Assembly: GCA_963775835.1 (NCBI GenBank)
Contig: CAVZKV010000009.1
Coordinates: 124,001 to 188,000 of the forward strand
Direction: 5' to 3'
DNA from: AWTP1-13 sp963775835
GTDB taxonomy: Bacteria; Pseudomonadota; Alphaproteobacteria; Rhizobiales; Hyphomicrobiaceae
Length of the DNA stretch: 64,000 nt
Position 1 is the first letter of the stretch; the number at the start of each line of letters is the position of its first letter. The notes beneath the pieces were generated by a model. It saw only the letters and a list, made by a program, of their open reading frames with translations. It searched no databases and was not told where the DNA came from. This document shows, piece by piece, positions 36,460 through 45,120 of the stretch. Both the position numbers and the translations under genes were made by a program.

Positions 36460-38295
36460 ATGGCGTTTACTTCGAGTACCCGGCTAGTCAATCCGCGCCT
36501 CGGCACCTACTTCGGCATTTTCACGGCGGCCCTGGTGGCGCTGGTGTTAATAGCGTTGATGTTCGAGCAGCTTGGCGTGGCGGACGGTCTGTTGCGCGCC
36601 TTGATGTTTGCGGCGCCTCTTTTGCTCTATGCGGCGATCGGCTTCAACGCGCGCGCGCGCGAGCCACACGACTACTTCGCTTCCGGCCGCAGAGTTCCGG
36701 CGTTCTTCAACGGGCTCGTGCTCGGGGTCGCGGCGCTGGGCGGGGCGGGCTTCCTCGGGCTCACAGGCGCGCTGTTTATCGCGGGCTTCGATGCCCTGTG
36801 CCTGAGCATTGGTTGGTGCGCCGGCCTGGTGTTCATGGCGGTGCTATTCGCCCCCTACGTGCGCAAATTTGGCGCCTACACGGTTCCCGCCTTCCTCGGC
36901 CGGCGGTTCGACAGCCGCGCAGTGCGCGTCGTCGCCGCGGCGGTATTATGTCCACCGATCTTACTGGTGCTGATCGCCGAGACTCGCTTTGCCGCCTACG
37001 CTTGCGCCTGGCTGCTGGGTCAGCCTGAGCACTTAATGTCGGCCGTCCTCATCGCACTCGTCGCCGCGGTGCTGGCCGCCGGTGGCATGCGCTCGCTGAC
37101 CTGGTCGAGCGTTGCCAAGGCCATCACGGCGCTGTTGGCGCTGGCCGTTCCAGCCACCATTTTTGCCTTGATGGCGTCCAATCTGCCGCTGCCGCAAATG
37201 ACACACGGCAATACCCTTCGGGTCCTGACGCGGATGGAGATGATGCGGAATGTCCCGATCCTCATCGCCCCACCGCTGGCGCTCGACCTGGCCGGGGCTG
37301 GCATGGAGGCGTTGGCCAAGAGGTTCGTGCAATCCTTCGGAAACGTCGGCACCATCGGGTTCGTGCTTGCATCGCTGGTGATGGCGGCGGGCATAGCCGC
37401 CTCGCCCGTCCTGCTGCCGCGGTCGGGCACCACGCCCGGCGTCTACGAGGCAAGGAAGTCGCTGGGTTGGGCGGTGCTCGTCACCGGGGTCGTGCTGCTG
37501 ACCCTACCTGCGGTCGCAGTCTACCTGCGCTTCCTGTTATTCGAGCAGGTGGTCGGCCAGCCGCCGGAACAATTGCCGGCGTGGATGCAGATCTTGCAGC
37601 AGGCCGGCATTGCCCAGATCGAGCCTGGGCCGCAGCCCGTAAGTCTGGGCCGCTTCGGCTTCGAGCGCGACGCCGTCCTCTTTGCCCTGCCGATTGCGGC
37701 GGGGTATCCCCAGGTGCTGGTCTACCTGAGCTTGCTTGGCGCCCTCGCGGCCGCCCTGACGGCGCTATCGGCGTCGTTGTTCGCACTGGCGGCAATCGTA
37801 GCCGAAGACGTGGTGCGCGCCTCGCCGGTAGAGGTTGCATCGGACCGCGCGCGTCTTGGCCGCGCGCGCCTTGCCTTGGCCGCGACGGCCCTTGTCGGGA
37901 TCTGGCTGGCGATTGCGGCGCCGGCCGATCCGCTGCAGCTCTTCCTTTGGGCCACGACGCTGAGCGCATCGACATGCTTTCCGGTGTTGGTTTTGTCCAT
38001 TTGGTGGCGGCGTACCAAGGCCTTCGGCGCCATGGCGGGCATGCTGAGCGGCCTGCTGGTTGCGGGCGCGGCCATCCTGCTGTCGGAAGCCGGCGCCATC
38101 GCCTTGCCAAGCGCGCTTGCCGGTACCCTTGGCTTGCCCTGCGCCATGCTTGTCACAATCTTTGGTAGTCTCATGGCTCCCGCAGCGAGGCACAACGTGC
38201 TCGAACAGTTGCGCGAGATGCGTATGCCGGGAGGGGAAACGGTTTACGATCGCGAGATGCGCCTGCTGCGCCTGAAGAATCGCAGCCCTTCCTGA
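36460..38295 (+). CDS. Sodium:solute symporter family permease (VC2705/ActP-like)
   Basis: 611 residues with about thirteen hydrophobic segments and the SSS patterns DYFASGRRVPAFFNGLVLG, FGAYTVPAFLGRRF and AETRFAAYA. VC2705-type proteins pair with DUF4212 and lie next to crbR in Vibrio; this supports uptake of acetate or a similar short-chain acid. GAGGA in the end of the DUF4212 gene serves as ribosome site. Substrate is inferred only from context. Confidence 0.87.
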   Translation: MAFTSSTRLVNPRLGTYFGIFTAALVALVLIALMFEQLGVADGLLRALMFAAPLLLYAAIGFNARAREPHDYFASGRRVPAFFNGLVLGVAALGGAGFLGLTGALFIAGFDALCLSIGWCAGLVFMAVLFAPYVRKFGAYTVPAFLGRRFDSRAVRVVAAAVLCPPILLVLIAETRFAAYACAWLLGQPEHLMSAVLIALVAAVLAAGGMRSLTWSSVAKAITALLALAVPATIFALMASNLPLPQMTHGNTLRVLTRMEMMRNVPILIAPPLALDLAGAGMEALAKRFVQSFGNVGTIGFVLASLVMAAGIAASPVLLPRSGTTPGVYEARKSLGWAVLVTGVVLLTLPAVAVYLRFLLFEQVVGQPPEQLPAWMQILQQAGIAQIEPGPQPVSLGRFGFERDAVLFALPIAAGYPQVLVYLSLLGALAAALTALSASLFALAAIVAEDVVRASPVEVASDRARLGRARLALAATALVGIWLAIAAPADPLQLFLWATTLSASTCFPVLVLSIWWRRTKAFGAMAGMLSGLLVAGAAILLSEAGAIALPSALAGTLGLPCAMLVTIFGSLMAPAARHNVLEQLREMRMPGGETVYDREMRLLRLKNRSPS

Positions 38296-38406
38296 AGGCA
38301 TGGCTGGCGCGCGGCGCCGGGAACTTGCCTTCAGCGCGCACTCGCTCTACTGCAGGGAATTCGGCGGCGTTGCCGGAGATAGCAGCGACAGAGGAAACGA
38401 CCAGCG

Positions 38407-39378
38407 ATGTCGGCACGTGAGCGGCTCGGTCTTTACCCACCCATCGAGCCTTATCGCCACCAGCATCTCAAGGTCGATGCGGAGCACGAGATCTTCTTCG
38501 AGGAATGCGGCAACCCGCGGGGCAAGCCGGTCGTCATCGTTCATGGCGGTCCCGGTGGGGGCTGTAACGCCAGCATGCGCCGCTATCACGATGCCGCCCG
38601 CTATCGCATCGTGCTGTTCGACCAGCGCGGTTGCGGGCGCTCGGTGCCGCACGCCAGCCTAGAGCGGAATACCACTTGGGATTTGGTCGCCGACATGGAA
38701 CGGTTGCGCAACCATCTCGACATCGAGCGCTGGCAGCTGTTCGGCGGTTCCTGGGGTTCCACGCTGGCGCTCGCTTATGCTCAAACGCATCCCGAACGGG
38801 TTAGCGAACTCGTGCTCAGAGGCATTTTCCTGCTGCGGCGCGAGGAGCTCGCCTGGTTCTACCAGGACGGCTGCAACTGGTTGTTTCCCGAAGCCTTCGA
38901 CGAGTTCCGCAAGCCCATCCCGCCCAGCGAGCAGGGCGACTTGATCGCCGCCTACCACCGGCGTCTCACCCATCCCGATCGTGAGGTGCAACTGGCCGCC
39001 GCCCGGGCATGGTCGGTGTGGGAGGGCAGCACCCTGTCCTTGGTGCAGGACCCGGAGCGGATCAAGCTGTTTGGCGCCGACAACTACGCGATCGCGTTCG
39101 CACGCATCGAGTGTCACTATTTCGTCAATCGCGGTTTCTTCCGGCGCGACGATCAGCTGCTTGCCGATGTGGGCGTTATTCGCCATTTGCCATCGACGAT
39201 CGTGCATGGACGCTACGATGTGGTAACACCCGTTAAGAACGCATGGGATTTGTCGCGGGCCTGGCCCGAGGCCGACTTGCGCATCGTCGCGGATGCTGGC
39301 CATGCCATGACCGAGCCGGGCGTGATCCATGAGCTCGTTGGCGCCACTCGGCGTTACGCCAATCTGCCGCGCAGCTGA
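38407..39378 (+). CDS. pip: Prolyl aminopeptidase
   Basis: 323 residues of the alpha/beta-hydrolase fold (family S33). Oxyanion motif HGGPGGGCN, nucleophile Ser115 in GGSWGSTL, acid in HGRYDVVTP and His in DAGHAMTEP are all present, as is the family motif FDQRGCGRS. It removes N-terminal proline from peptides in the cytoplasm. AGAGGAAA precedes the ATG. It follows the symporter gene by 111 bases. Confidence 0.93.
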   Translation: MSARERLGLYPPIEPYRHQHLKVDAEHEIFFEECGNPRGKPVVIVHGGPGGGCNASMRRYHDAARYRIVLFDQRGCGRSVPHASLERNTTWDLVADMERLRNHLDIERWQLFGGSWGSTLALAYAQTHPERVSELVLRGIFLLRREELAWFYQDGCNWLFPEAFDEFRKPIPPSEQGDLIAAYHRRLTHPDREVQLAAARAWSVWEGSTLSLVQDPERIKLFGADNYAIAFARIECHYFVNRGFFRRDDQLLADVGVIRHLPSTIVHGRYDVVTPVKNAWDLSRAWPEADLRIVADAGHAMTEPGVIHELVGATRRYANLPRS

Positions 39379-39387
39379 CGTTGGGCG

Positions 39388-39564
39388 CTAGCGGGGGACG
39401 GGCTGCTGACTGTCCGCGGGCAGGTTCAACAGGGAAAGCGGCGCGCTGCCGTACATGTTGACGGGTAAATTGCCCGACCAGCGTTTGGCCCCTGCGAGTT
39501 GAATGAGCGAGGTATTGGAACGCAGGGCTTGACCCTGGGCCTCCAGCGCCTTGGCTTCCTGGAA
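39388..39564 (-). pseudogene. C-terminal remnant of an SPFH/prohibitin-family gene
   Basis: About 59 codons in one frame read FQEAKALEAQGQALRSN, TSLIQL, AKRWSGNLP and PLSLLNLP, which follows the typical end of prohibitin-like SPFH proteins (EAKA..EA.GQAL..NP..IQL....KWDG.LP). Nothing upstream on the same strand resembles the SPFH domain itself, so this appears to be the tail of a deleted gene. The resemblance is by eye. Confidence 0.45.
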
Positions 39565-39888
39565 AACGGCCCCAAGAGGAGGGTTTAAAGCCCTGGCGCG
39601 CGTGAAGATTGGCCTTTTCGCTGAGGCGAGAGTTCGGGGAAAGACCGGAGCGGTGGCTTCTCTCCAAGCCTGCAGCAACGGCTTGGCTCAGGCTCAAGCG
39701 TGGCGCAGGTGGCTTGCGGCAAATGCGCCCGAGCCCCCGCGTTAACCGTTATTGAAGAAAACCCAAGTCCGCATCGGGGAAACACCCGATGGCGCGATAT
39801 CATCCAGGCGGTCACACTCGAGGCGTGACCATCGCAAAGTGTCGGGGAACTGGGGCCCACCAGGGTCTCACCAATACACTGCACGGGA
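39565..39888 (+). other. Intergenic stretch before the PAS kinase gene
   Basis: No gene or clear promoter seen. The start of the kinase gene is itself uncertain, so part of this stretch may be leader. Confidence 0.35.
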
Positions 39889-41769
39889 ATGCAAACCGCA
39901 CCAAAAGCTGGACATGCGACGTTGGCTACGAGCAAACCCGCCAACTCACGCGCTCGACCCGTTTGGCTGCCGAACGAGAGCGACGAGCTCTTGCGCTTGG
40001 CCGTGCAGGTCGGCGGGATCGGCATTTACAACTCCGACATCGAGCACAATCGAACCCGATTTTCGCCGGAGCTTTGCGCCATTCTAGGCCTGCCGCCTGG
40101 CGCGGAGATGACCTACGCGGAGGCTTCCCGGCTTTTTGATGCGCGCGACCGGGCGGTGGTCAATGCGCGGGTGGAGGCGGCGCGCCGCTCCACCGACGAG
40201 GGTAAGTGGGACGGTCTGCATCGCATCGTGCGGGCGGATGGTACCGTTCGCTGGGTGGCCATTCATGGGCGGCGCTTTTACCGCGACACAGCCAATGGGC
40301 GCCAAGCCGTCCGCTCCATCGGCACGGTGATCGATGTCACGCACTTGAAGGAGACCGAGGCGGCGCTGCGCGAGAGCGAACTTCGGCTGCGCTTGGCGCT
40401 AGAAGCGGCGCAAATGGGTACCTTTGAGGCCGATATTGCCGGCCAAACGGCGACGATCGATGCCCAGGAGGCGCGTCTGCTCGGTCTACCCGAGGATACG
40501 CGCGTTGTTTCCGTCGACGAGCTGCGCGCGCGGATACCGCTGGCAGACCTGCAGGCAAGTGATGCCAAGAAAAGGACGATGGAACGGCGCGCGCAGGCTT
40601 ACCATCACGAGTTTCGCCTGCGTATGCCCAATGGTACCGAGCGCTGGCTCAGCGCGCATGCCGCAATTCGAGCGGATCGGATCGTTGGCGTAAATTTCGA
40701 CGTCACCGAGCGCAAACGCGCCGAGGAGGCGTTGCGCGAAAGTGAGGCGCGCCTGCGCATTGCCACCAATGGGGCCGCGCTTGGCGTTTTCGAATGGGAT
40801 ATGAAGGCAGATCAGACGATCTGGGTTAACGACCGCATGTACGAGATCTTCGGGCATGCGCGTGCCGATGGAGCGCTGAGCAGGCGGCAGTTCGTAGAGA
40901 GATATTTGCACGCGGACGACGTTCCGGCATTCGAGGGCGCCCTAAAGAATGCCGTGCGGTCGGGTGGTAATTTCCATATCATCTGCCGCATTAAGCAAAA
41001 GAACGGTTCCCGGCGCTGGCTGCAGCTCGACGGCAAATTCGAATTCGCACCCGACGGTGAACCCCTACGTCTGCTCGGCGTGGCTGCGGACATCACCGCG
41101 CGCAAGGTGCTCGAGCGCAAGACCCGGGAACTCTCCGAACGATTGATAACGCTTCAGGAGGAAGAGCGTCAGCGCATCGCCCAAGAATTGCACGACTCCA
41201 CCGCCCAGCACCTGGTCGCCGCCAGCCTCACGTTGATGGGGCTCAGGCCGAAAGGGCGACTGAAAGGCGACCAGGAGCGGCTTTGGAACGAGGTTGAGGC
41301 GTCGATGGGCGAGGCCCTGAAGGAGCTGCGCACGTTCACCTATTTGCTCTATCCCGTGGCCCTGCGCGCCGACGGTCTGCAAGCCACGGTGCAGCAATAC
41401 GTCGACGGATATTCCAATCGCGCCGGCCTCGCCATCGGTTTCAAGCTGAGCCCAAAGGTCGACAATCTGCCGTTCCGTACCCAGCAGTCGCTATTTCGCA
41501 TCCTGCAAGAGACATTGACCAACGTCTATCGCCACGCCTCCGCATCGCACGTATCGATCCAGTTGCGCTGGATCGCCGGCCGCATTCACATGGTGATAAC
41601 GGACAACGGTAATGGTGCGGCCGGGGTCGTGGAACGCGACAGCACCGATTTTCGTGCTGGCATTGGCATCCGCGGCATCAAGGCGCGCGTCGACCAGCTC
41701 GGCGGCGACCTCAGGATCAGGACCAGCTCTCGAGGCACCCGGGTACACGTCGTCGTGCCCGTGGACTGA
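39889..41769 (+). CDS. PAS-domain sensor histidine kinase (NarX/HisKA_3 type)
   Basis: 626 residues. Three PAS modules follow one another (about residues 30-155, 160-280 and 285-405), each closing with a D(V/I)T segment and a connector such as KETEAALRESELRLRLALEAA. The kinase part is HisKA_3 with the phospho-His in ELHDSTAQHLVA (His435), then an ATPase domain with GIGIRGIKARVDQLGG. No membrane helices, so it is a cytoplasmic sensor. The first 45 residues are low-complexity and the true start may be later. It is followed by two response regulators. Confidence 0.88.
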   Translation: MQTAPKAGHATLATSKPANSRARPVWLPNESDELLRLAVQVGGIGIYNSDIEHNRTRFSPELCAILGLPPGAEMTYAEASRLFDARDRAVVNARVEAARRSTDEGKWDGLHRIVRADGTVRWVAIHGRRFYRDTANGRQAVRSIGTVIDVTHLKETEAALRESELRLRLALEAAQMGTFEADIAGQTATIDAQEARLLGLPEDTRVVSVDELRARIPLADLQASDAKKRTMERRAQAYHHEFRLRMPNGTERWLSAHAAIRADRIVGVNFDVTERKRAEEALRESEARLRIATNGAALGVFEWDMKADQTIWVNDRMYEIFGHARADGALSRRQFVERYLHADDVPAFEGALKNAVRSGGNFHIICRIKQKNGSRRWLQLDGKFEFAPDGEPLRLLGVAADITARKVLERKTRELSERLITLQEEERQRIAQELHDSTAQHLVAASLTLMGLRPKGRLKGDQERLWNEVEASMGEALKELRTFTYLLYPVALRADGLQATVQQYVDGYSNRAGLAIGFKLSPKVDNLPFRTQQSLFRILQETLTNVYRHASASHVSIQLRWIAGRIHMVITDNGNGAAGVVERDSTDFRAGIGIRGIKARVDQLGGDLRIRTSSRGTRVHVVVPVD

Positions 41770-41980
41770 AGCCGCGCTGGCCTTTGCCGTTGCTGTTGGC
41801 CATCTCCAACGCCGCCACCTCCAACGCCGGCCGCAGAAACGGCCTTGCCTCGGCCACCTTCGCTGAAGGTCCGGGGGGCCCGTGCCGCGATATCGGCATT
41901 TACCGTTCGCTCGAACCCGGGTTTCCACCGATGCCCGTAGCGGAGTACATGTTCGACAATAGGCGCGAGGGAAAAAACCG

Positions 41981-42601
41981 ATGACCAGAATTCTCATCGC
42001 AGATGACCATGAAGTGGTGCGTTCGGGCCTCCGCAGCATCTTGGAGGCGCAACCCAGATGGGCCGTCGTTGGCGAGGCCTGTGATGGTAAAGAGGCCGTC
42101 AGCAAGGCGCTCGAGACACAGCCGGACGTCGTGTTGTTGGACTACTCGATGCCGATCATCAACGGCACCGAGGCCACCCGCCAGATCCGCGCGCGTTTGC
42201 CGCGCACCGAGGTCCTGATCTTCACCATGCATCAAAACGACACCCTGATTCAGGGTATTCAGCTGGCCGGGGCCAGTGGCTTCCTCCTCAAATCCGACGC
42301 CAAGCGGCACCTGATCCGGGCGATCAAGTTTTTGGCGATGCACAAGCCCTATTTCACGGACAGTGTGTCTTGTGCCGGGGACGGCGGCAAGGCGGCCAGT
42401 CAGTCACCCCTCACGAACCGCGAGCGCAGCGTCGTGCAATTGATTGCCGAAGGCTGTACGAACAAGCAAATTGCCAACGTCCTCAGCATCAGTCCCAAGA
42501 CCGTGGAAACACACCGGGCTGCAATCATGCGCAAACTCGCGCTATCCTCAAGTGCCTCGCTTGTCCGCTATGCGGTACGTAACGGCATTCTTACCGCATA
42601 G
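41981..42601 (+). CDS. NarL/LuxR-family response regulator
   Basis: 206 residues: receiver with Asp54 (VVLLDYSMPIING) and a C-terminal helix-turn-helix (LTNRERSVVQLIAEGCTNKQIANVL, KTVETHRAAIMRKL). GAGGGA precedes the ATG. It is the likely partner of the PAS kinase just upstream and a close paralog of the regulator at 47831. The interdomain linker here is shorter and lacks the VSEALLNSFL helix of that paralog. Confidence 0.9.
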   Translation: MTRILIADDHEVVRSGLRSILEAQPRWAVVGEACDGKEAVSKALETQPDVVLLDYSMPIINGTEATRQIRARLPRTEVLIFTMHQNDTLIQGIQLAGASGFLLKSDAKRHLIRAIKFLAMHKPYFTDSVSCAGDGGKAASQSPLTNRERSVVQLIAEGCTNKQIANVLSISPKTVETHRAAIMRKLALSSSASLVRYAVRNGILTA

Positions 42602-42624
42602 TCCATCCAAGGGTTGGGGCCCGC

Positions 42625-43038
42625 ATGTCACATTCAGCCAAGCGAACCTGTGGTTCTTCCGATCTCTCTGTCCTGAGAGACGTGAATGTCCTCGTGGTCG
42701 AAGACAACTGGCAGGTCGCAAAAGCGCTCGAGTGCGCGCTAAAACAGCTGGAAATGCAGGTTTCCGGGCCAGCGTCGACCACCAGCGATGCCAAGCGGCT
42801 GGTCGCGGCACAATTGCCCACGGTGGCAATCGTCGACGTCAATCTCAAACGCGAAATGGCCTGCGATCTTATCGTCGAGCTTCACGAGAAGGGTGTCCAC
42901 GTCATCGTCATTTCCGGATACGCGATCCCGCCGATTCCAAAGAAGAAGGCCGCGGTCATCCTGCAGAAGCCCTTCAGTGCCGAAGATCTCCTCACGGCCT
43001 TGCGAACCGTGGTGGTGGGGCAGGCCACGAGCCACTAA
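42625..43038 (+). CDS. Single-domain response regulator (receiver only)
   Basis: 137 residues comprising one receiver domain after a 20-residue lead: NVLVVEDNWQVAKALECAL with the acidic pair, phospho-acceptor Asp71 in AIVDVNLKREM, and the conserved Lys in ILQKPFSAEDLL. There is no output domain, so it may act as a phosphate sink or protein-interaction switch for the neighbouring kinase. It follows the NarL-type regulator by 23 bases, suggesting an operon. Confidence 0.85.
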   Translation: MSHSAKRTCGSSDLSVLRDVNVLVVEDNWQVAKALECALKQLEMQVSGPASTTSDAKRLVAAQLPTVAIVDVNLKREMACDLIVELHEKGVHVIVISGYAIPPIPKKKAAVILQKPFSAEDLLTALRTVVVGQATSH

Positions 43039-43634
43039 TGCTGGTCGGTCGGGTCGGCTAAGCCAGGGCAAGGGTGGGCGCAAACCGCTCACTATGAAAC
43101 CCGGCCCGCTTGCCAATCGATCCCCCTGCCTTTTGCAATGCCCCGGCCTACCTAAACCTCACCCACCCTACCGCCACCTCGCCCGGATACGGGGCTGCCC
43201 CGGCGCCACGGCGGCAAGTCCGGCCTTATGAGCAAATGCTGCCCGTTGTGTTGCGGGTGGGACGGGCGTCGCGCGATCGGCGTTGCCCGAACAAGCAACT
43301 CGCCCCCGGCCTTGCCCGGTTCTGCGCGTGCCTGTCCAAATTCGCCAAGGCATGGTTCCTTTGGCCGCTATGGCGGCAATGGACGTTGAATGCGGGGTCG
43401 ATTGGCGGGAGCGACTGCCCGATCTCTTGCCCTCTGCTGCTCCGCTATGGTGAGCTCTTCTAGGCACTTGTGGCCCCTAAATTCCGGGCTGCGCCGGATA
43501 GCCCCGCCGTCCGCCTCCGGTCACCCTTAGCCGAACTCGGGCGAAACAAACCGCGGCAGGGCCTCCGCGCTCGCGCATGGTCGTCCGGTGCTGCTCGCCG
43601 TGCAACGGCAACTGCCGGAAGTGGACTTTGGGTC
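43039..43634 (+). other. Gene-free stretch
   Basis: About 600 bases without a recognisable gene, RNA or repeat on either strand. Open frames are short and biased towards Arg, Pro and Ala. Confidence 0.4.
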
Positions 43635-44753
43635 ATGTCGGGAAAGGTGCTGGCAACGATTGCGCAGGCGTTGACGGTAGACGAGATCGACGCCATGGCG
43701 GAGCGCGCGGAAATGGACCGCGCGTCGGCCCGAAAGGCAGCCGAGCTCGGTGTGCCCGCGATCCTAACCGCCCTGACCGAGCTCGTCGCCCGATCGAGCG
43801 GCGTCGCACGACTGACGCGCGCGCTTGCAGGGCAGTCGACCAGCTCGGCGCCGGTGCCGGACGCGCGTGGCGATGGCCTTACCTTTCTGCTGGGTGGTGA
43901 GGACGCCGGCGCGCTAGGCTCAGCCATTGGCCGGTTTGTTGGGGCACCGGAACGGTCAGCCAACGCCTTTCTCGACGAACTGACATCGACGATCCTGCGC
44001 ACGCTCGCACGGGGGGGCGAGAACCCAAACGCCGGCGGCAAAGGCGTCGCCAATTTGCTCACGGCTGAAAAAGACCTTATCGCAGCGGCGATGCCCGCCG
44101 GGTTGTCGAGCCTGCTTTGCGCCAACACGTCCTCCCGTCGTCTGGACGCGGGGGGCAGTCCCAGAACCGCCCGCAGGCCGATTAACCGTCCGGCCACGAG
44201 GGCTGCAACGGCTGCGTCTGCTCGGCGACGTCCGCAGCCGAGCCGAGCCTATTGGGCGGTGTTGCCGGCCGCACTGGCGGTCGTCGCCTGGTCCGTGCTC
44301 GCTGCCAAGATCAAGCAAACCGGCGGCGGGGGCGGCGAGGTTGTGATCTCGACCTTGGCGGAGCCCAATGCTCGCCCGCAGGTCCTGGCTAATGCCACGG
44401 ACCCCAATGCCAGCGCACAGGATCAAGGAGCCGACGTCCACAACCGCGACGGGAAAAAAATAGGCGCCGTGACGGACGTGCTTGGCGGCGCCGACGGGAT
44501 CGCGCTGGCGCTGGTGAGCCTAGGTCGTTATTTCGGCTTCGGCGAGGATGGCATTGCCGCTCCGGTCGCGCGATTGGGGCGCTGGCACCACCAGAATGGC
44601 GGTGATGGGCGCCGCATCCTGGATACTGCAACGGCCGACTTGCGCGGCCGGCAACTCCTTCACTTCGTCTCGCCGGAATTCAGGGACGCAATACGCCCAC
44701 CCGTAGCAACCGCGGTCGACAAGCCTGTCGGCCCCCCTATCGCGGCGCACTAA
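43635..44753 (+). CDS. DUF937 protein with transmembrane helix and PRC-barrel-like C-terminus
   Basis: 372 residues. Residues 1 to about 160 match DUF937 (repeated helical units such as MAERAEMDRASARKAAELGVPAIL). An Arg-rich linker follows, then one helix (AYWAVLPAALAVVAWSVLAA, about 206-226), then a PRC-barrel-like domain (about 265-340, DVHNRDGKKIGAVTDVLGG). The orientation would put one soluble domain on each side of the inner membrane. The ATG at 43635 was chosen because homology begins there; the frame extends 55 codons upstream. Function unknown. Confidence 0.65.
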   Translation: MSGKVLATIAQALTVDEIDAMAERAEMDRASARKAAELGVPAILTALTELVARSSGVARLTRALAGQSTSSAPVPDARGDGLTFLLGGEDAGALGSAIGRFVGAPERSANAFLDELTSTILRTLARGGENPNAGGKGVANLLTAEKDLIAAAMPAGLSSLLCANTSSRRLDAGGSPRTARRPINRPATRAATAASARRRPQPSRAYWAVLPAALAVVAWSVLAAKIKQTGGGGGEVVISTLAEPNARPQVLANATDPNASAQDQGADVHNRDGKKIGAVTDVLGGADGIALALVSLGRYFGFGEDGIAAPVARLGRWHHQNGGDGRRILDTATADLRGRQLLHFVSPEFRDAIRPPVATAVDKPVGPPIAAH

Positions 44754-44795
44754 AAAGATGGCGGTTCCGCCTGCTTGTGTCGAGGTTATGGCAAA

Positions 44796-44882
44796 ATGAC
44801 GACCGCTATTGGCAAGGCATGCCTGGTTTTTATCTCCATTCATGTGCTGATGCTCGTTGGCATTTTGTTGCTATCGGGGTGA
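44796..44882 (+). CDS. Possible 28-residue membrane microprotein
   Basis: A short frame MTTAIGKACLVFISIHVLM, followed by a further hydrophobic stretch to a TGA, would give a single helix. GAGG lies about 12 bases upstream. No homology can be claimed; it may be chance. Confidence 0.25.
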   Translation: MTTAIGKACLVFISIHVLMLVGILLLSG

Positions 44883-45120
44883 CGGCGCCCGTGGCGGCGG
44901 GACCGATGCGGTTGCGACCTCTTAAGGGGGATTAGCCGACGAAGCGCCCGGTTTTATCAACCAGCCCTCAGCGGCGGGCTCTTCGCGCACCAGAGGGTTC
45001 TCGGGCGTGGCTCCTCCATAATTTCGCGCGTGTTTTAGCGCTATTGCAACGCCATGGCTGCGCGGGCAAGCGGCCAACCGGCCGGGCGCCGCTGCGCGCA
45101 GGTCGTGCCCGCTGCTGGGT

